Below the pieces are notes generated by a model. That model saw only the letters and a program-made list of their open reading frames with translations, searched no databases and was not told the origin of the DNA. This document shows, piece by piece, positions 60,217-64,000 of a DNA stretch of 64,000 bases; the stretch's first letter is position 1; each line of letters opens with the position of its first letter. Where the stretch lies: contig JAFGTT010000008.1 in assembly GCA_016933955.1 (NCBI GenBank), forward strand, positions 1-64,000, in the 5' to 3' direction. This DNA comes from Candidatus Zixiibacteriota bacterium (GTDB lineage Bacteria; Zixibacteria; MSB-5A5; GN15; PGXB01). The position numbers were made by a program, and so were the translations under genes.

Positions 60217-62979
60217 ATGATTGACTTGTCACACATACAGGATCTCAATAGTCGATCCGCGGTCGAGGCGTTTATTTCCGACCGCTACGATGACAATGTT
60301 CTCGATTTTTTGCACGACTTGGATCGGGGTATCAACCGTCTGATCCGGACCGATCTGAAAAAATCGGCCCGTTATCTGGAAGCTGTAAAAAGGATTTTCA
60401 GGTATTTGCCGCCCAACCTGAAACCGCGTCTTTTTGCCATCCAGGGCCGATTTCACCATTGGACCGGTCAATATGGATCGGCCTTACGGTATTATCGTAT
60501 GGCCTTGAGGGAATTCCGGCGGAGGAGGAATACCGAAGCGGTGGCCCGGCTGGGCAAGGGGTTGATGGATGTTTACATGTATCTGGGGCGATACCGGGAG
60601 GCGCTTAATATCGGCCGAGATTCGCTGAATTTCTTCCGCAGAAACCGGTTTCAGACCGACGCCGGGCAGATTCTTAATAATATCGGTAATGTCTATCATC
60701 GGATGGATAATAATCATCAGGCTCTTTCCCATTACAACCGGGCTCTGGAAATATTCGGTGAGGAGGATAGTGTTTCGCGGGCGATTGTGCAATACAACCG
60801 GGCCAATGTTTACACCAATCTCAATCAACTTCGGAAAGCCGAGGAGTTGTACCGATCGGCGGCCGAGCTGTATCGCCGGTCCGGGATGGAGATCGCCGAA
60901 ACCCAGGCGGAGTACTCCCTGGCTTATCTTTATTTTCTTGAGGATCGCTACACCGAGGCGGCCACGGTGTTTGAAGCCGTTTACAATAAGTTTAACGCCC
61001 TGGGCGATGTTAAATCGGCGACCAATGCCCGGCTTGATATGGTCGAGATCGATATCCAGCTTAACCAGTACGGGTCGGCGATTATGGCCGCTGATGAAAT
61101 CATTCCCGAATTCGGCCGGCTGGGAATGCGCTATGAGCAGGCCAAAGCCTGTTTCTTTGCCGCCGAGGCCCGGATCAAGCTGGGAGATTATGTCCTGGCT
61201 TCACGCCGGTTGCGAACGGCCGAATCACTTTTTGTCAGGGAAGACAACAATCACTGGCTGGGTATGATTCATATTACCAAGAGCCGTCTGATGATCGCCC
61301 GGAGGCGGTTTGCGGACACTCTCAGGGAGACTGACCGGGCTATCGAAAGATTTGTGCGAAGCGGCAATGAACGGCGGCGGATCGATGCCGAGATAATAAA
61401 AATCGAGGCTATGATGCAGAAGGGTGATATCCGGGGCGCCTTGAAACTGGCCGGGACCTTTACCGATGAAAAACTGGTCAGCTACCAGTTGTACAACTTG
61501 CACTGTGTTATCGGGCAGTGCTATTACAATCTCCGGGAATATGATGTGGCTCTGGATAAGTTCCGTGAAGCGGTATGGATTGTCGAAAAAATGCTGGAAG
61601 GTCTCTATCCCGATGAAATTAGCTATTTTTTCGTAATCGATAAATATTACAGCTACAAAATGGTGGTCGATTGCCTTTTAAAACTGGGACGCATACAGGA
61701 TTCCTTCATCTCCAATCTTAAGGCCCTGGAAATTATCAACCGCAAGGCCGCCTCCGAACGACATCTGGAAAAAGAGGTTCCTCAGGAACTGGTAAACCGG
61801 CGCGATGAACTTCGGGCGGCGCTGAAAAAGATGAACCAGTCGCCCCGGGACAGCCAGCGACAGGCTTACAGCTATGCCCGATATTTTGCGCTGGAACAGG
61901 AACTCTGGGCCAACGAGCGCAAGATTCGAGCTTGCCTCTATCCCGACCGGATCAAGAAAGACAACGGCTTAGGGGCGAACGACGATATTATCGGATTACT
62001 GCGCCCGGATGAAACCATCGTCAATTTCATCACCACCGGGGCAATTACCGGGGTCTTTTGTGTCAACCGCAATAAAACGGAATTTGCTCAGCTGGAATTG
62101 AATCATGATGTGCTGGAATCGCTTCTCAGGCGATTACATTTTGTCTTTGAATCGGTGGTTTCGGGATATAAATATATTGATGAAGCGGGATTGGCGGCCG
62201 AAACCTATCTTAAGGAGATTTATCGGCTGGTTTTCAAACCGATCCGATCCCATCTTACCGGCGACAGAATAATAATCATGGCCGACGGCAGTTTCGGCCA
62301 GATTCCCTTCAATGCCCTCAAGGATGAAAACAATCATTATCTGATGGAAGATTTCCGTCTCAGTTACGCGGTCAATCCCGATGATCTTCGGGACAGAACC
62401 GAACTGGCCGGACTGAGCGAATGGAAAAACAATGCCATTTTCGCCATTTCGGGTGATTTACTGCCTTCGATTGAAATCGAGGCCCGCCGGATAAAAGATA
62501 TTTTCGGTCAATCGAAAGTATATTATGACCAGGCCGCTGACCGTCAGTCGCTGTTGAAAGAAATTGGGCGGGCCGATGGTTTTCTGCATATTGCCGCCCA
62601 TGCCTCACGATCATCGGAAAACCCCCTGTTTTCCCGGATTTTAATGGGTGACGGCCCATTTTATCCCTTTGATCTCTTCGAAACAGGTATAAGAGCAAAG
62701 CTGGTAACGCTTTCCGGTTGCCAAACGGCCGCTCCCGGATTATATTACGGTAATTCTTTCAGTCTCGCCAAAGCCTTTTATCAGGCGGGGGGAAGATTCG
62801 TCCTGGCGACATTATGGCCGGTGGCCGATAAGGTCAGCATGCTGTTTATGATACGATTTTATCAGGCACTGGCCGAGAAAGAAAATATACATGAGGCGTA
62901 CTGGAAAACGGTCAGGTCGATGATCGACGTCACCGATAATCCGGCTTTCTGGAGTTCATTTGTGTTATTGGGAATATAG
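60217..62979 (+). CDS. TPR-CHAT caspase-like protease, second copy
   Basis: A 920-aa protein, the same length as the copy at 8141 and similar throughout, including the TPR solenoid (about 50-520: SALRYYRMALREFRRRRNTE, ILNNIGNVYHRMDNNHQAL) and the CHAT domain (His795 in HIAAHAS, Cys835 in LVTLSGCQTAAPG, FVLATLWPVADK, DNPAFWSSFVLLGI). The stretch around both catalytic residues (RSSENPLFS, MGDGPFYPFDLFE) is almost unchanged between copies, so activity is probably maintained in both. The extreme N-terminus (1-40) is the most diverged part and may give specificity. Confidence 0.9.
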   Translation: MIDLSHIQDLNSRSAVEAFISDRYDDNVLDFLHDLDRGINRLIRTDLKKSARYLEAVKRIFRYLPPNLKPRLFAIQGRFHHWTGQYGSALRYYRMALREFRRRRNTEAVARLGKGLMDVYMYLGRYREALNIGRDSLNFFRRNRFQTDAGQILNNIGNVYHRMDNNHQALSHYNRALEIFGEEDSVSRAIVQYNRANVYTNLNQLRKAEELYRSAAELYRRSGMEIAETQAEYSLAYLYFLEDRYTEAATVFEAVYNKFNALGDVKSATNARLDMVEIDIQLNQYGSAIMAADEIIPEFGRLGMRYEQAKACFFAAEARIKLGDYVLASRRLRTAESLFVREDNNHWLGMIHITKSRLMIARRRFADTLRETDRAIERFVRSGNERRRIDAEIIKIEAMMQKGDIRGALKLAGTFTDEKLVSYQLYNLHCVIGQCYYNLREYDVALDKFREAVWIVEKMLEGLYPDEISYFFVIDKYYSYKMVVDCLLKLGRIQDSFISNLKALEIINRKAASERHLEKEVPQELVNRRDELRAALKKMNQSPRDSQRQAYSYARYFALEQELWANERKIRACLYPDRIKKDNGLGANDDIIGLLRPDETIVNFITTGAITGVFCVNRNKTEFAQLELNHDVLESLLRRLHFVFESVVSGYKYIDEAGLAAETYLKEIYRLVFKPIRSHLTGDRIIIMADGSFGQIPFNALKDENNHYLMEDFRLSYAVNPDDLRDRTELAGLSEWKNNAIFAISGDLLPSIEIEARRIKDIFGQSKVYYDQAADRQSLLKEIGRADGFLHIAAHASRSSENPLFSRILMGDGPFYPFDLFETGIRAKLVTLSGCQTAAPGLYYGNSFSLAKAFYQAGGRFVLATLWPVADKVSMLFMIRFYQALAEKENIHEAYWKTVRSMIDVTDNPAFWSSFVLLGI

Positions 62980-62993
62980 ATCAGGATGGGCAT

Positions 62994-64000
62994 ATGATAC
63001 GATTTAAAAACATTCGGCGTGTTTTAGCGGTCTTTTTATCGATAATATCTATACTGCTGGTGTCGCAACCGGAGTTGTGGGCACTTGACAGAATGGCGGA
63101 TCAGGCAATTGTCCGAGTCCGTGGGAATGTCAATATTAATTCCGTCATAGGTGACATCAACGGTATGCCGATCGATTCCATCAATCAGAGCAACACCTAC
63201 CTGGTGACATTCCCCGGCACGATTCCGGTTGATTCCGCCGTCAACAGACTTCGCCCTGAAAACGGGGTTCTACATGCCCAGCCCAATTTTATCTGGACGT
63301 TACCGGAAGTCGAGCAGATCAGCCAATCATTTCCCGATGAAAATCGCCCGGTTTTCACTATGGGAATCAGCCCGATACAATACTACGATACGGCCCTGGT
63401 GTATGATATCAATTCCGATACGGCCAACACGTTTTCCACCGGTGCCGGGGTGGTGGTCGCGGTGATCGATAATGGTATCAGGGCCGATCATCCGCTTTTT
63501 GTCAATTCACTGGCCGGACCCGGTTATGATTTTGTCGATGCCGATGATGATCCTTCGGAAGTGCCCGGCGAGGTTTTCGGCCACGGGACATTCGTGGCGG
63601 GAATAATCAAGCGAATCGCCCCGGATTGTCAGATTTTACCGATCCGGGCTTTCGATGCCGACGGCTACGGCAATTCCTTCACTGCCGCCAAGGCTATTTA
63701 TTACGCACTGGAGCATGGTGCCGATGTTATTAATATGAGTTTCAGCATGAATGAATCGAACCTGGTCATGGGCACGGTCATCCAGGAGGTTCTGCGCGGC
63801 GGTCCCGTAATGGCGGCGGCTTCCGGCAATGACGGCCTGGAAATGGTTACCTATCCTTCCGGCTACAGCGGTGTTATTGCGGTTTCGGCCATCGATACAG
63901 CCGATTATATTGCCGATTTTTCCAATTTCGGTTATTATCTCGATGTTTGTGCTCCCGGGGTTAATATTTACAGTTCCCTGGCCGGCGAATACGAATGGGG
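62994..64000 (+). CDS. Secreted subtilisin-like protease of the second CHAT module (runs off the window)
   Basis: The first 335 residues are in the window. Signal peptide about 1-30; propeptide about 35-105 (QAIVRVRGNVNINSVIGDI, NTYLVTFPGTIPVDSA); S8 core with Asp159 (AVIDNG) and His198 (GHGTFVAG), oxyanion region AAASGNDG, and CAPGVNIYSSLAGEYEWG, just before the expected catalytic Ser. It closely parallels the subtilase at 10920 up to the cut. Its start is 14 bp after the TPR-CHAT stop with AGGATGGG upstream. Whether it ends in dockerin repeats cannot be seen. Confidence 0.9.
   Translation, partial: MIRFKNIRRVLAVFLSIISILLVSQPELWALDRMADQAIVRVRGNVNINSVIGDINGMPIDSINQSNTYLVTFPGTIPVDSAVNRLRPENGVLHAQPNFIWTLPEVEQISQSFPDENRPVFTMGISPIQYYDTALVYDINSDTANTFSTGAGVVVAVIDNGIRADHPLFVNSLAGPGYDFVDADDDPSEVPGEVFGHGTFVAGIIKRIAPDCQILPIRAFDADGYGNSFTAAKAIYYALEHGADVINMSFSMNESNLVMGTVIQEVLRGGPVMAAASGNDGLEMVTYPSGYSGVIAVSAIDTADYIADFSNFGYYLDVCAPGVNIYSSLAGEYEW

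Overview
The window reads as chromosomal DNA of a Gram-negative bacterium of the FCB (Fibrobacteres-Chlorobi-Bacteroidetes) assemblage, most like candidate phylum Zixibacteria. This placement is inferred from familiar signatures: dockerin-like repeats of the GDVN/LDVAYLINYL type on a secreted protease, NPFNP-type (FlgD/por-like) C-terminal sorting domains, PorV/PorQ-like barrels, and many lipoproteins with two-component systems. I saw no rRNA, tRNA, CRISPR array or transposase.

Layout. 1-640 is repeat-rich non-coding DNA. 641-1714 (-) is a propeller lipoprotein, divergent from an NtrYX-like signalling operon at 2009-6247 (periplasmic binding protein, membrane histidine kinase, sigma-54 activator) with two 18-bp palindromes between them. 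6938-12404 (+) is a four-gene module: ECF sigma factor, small putative anti-sigma/adaptor, 920-aa TPR-CHAT caspase-like protease, secreted subtilase with dockerin. 12542-14097 is an AT-rich TcmP/three-Cys cassette. It is followed by a divergent ketol-acid reductoisomerase homologue, a HEAT-cyclophilin fusion and an adenosine-specific kinase. 17868-25642 (-) is an AT-richer accessory stretch: lipoproteins, a subtilase whose sorting domain is frameshifted off, a TolB-like lipoprotein, a GT39-like membrane glycosyltransferase, two copies of a 130-bp hairpin repeat, and a decayed copy of the transketolase 3' end. Intact transketolase follows at 25861-27882.

28384-38268 (+) is one operon for a group 3b [NiFe] hydrogenase (hydB, a cyclic-nucleotide-domain protein, hydG, hydD, hydA), its maturation endopeptidase and hypFCDE. 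It is preceded by a near-consensus promoter whose start region overlaps a CRP/FNR-type dyad. No hypA or hypB is seen here.

38444-54235 (-) is one long overlapping operon: a 3138-aa surface protein with beta-helix and Ig-like modules, a PorV-like barrel with TPRs, an RsbU/SpoIIE phosphatase, a STAS-HATPase kinase, a STAS antagonist and a GAF histidine kinase. It looks like a surface structure tied to a partner-switching circuit. 54739-58219 (-) is a three-gene phosphorelay: Cache histidine kinase, double-receiver protein, receiver-CBS protein.

59005-64000 (+) repeats the sigma / adaptor / TPR-CHAT / subtilase module in the same order, with a second 920-aa TPR-CHAT; the subtilase runs off the window. 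The duplicated module is the strongest candidate for an under-described system: a protease-gated sigma-factor switch coupled to a secreted protease, resembling the Csx29-Csx30-CASP-sigma arm of type III-E CRISPR but with no CRISPR components nearby.
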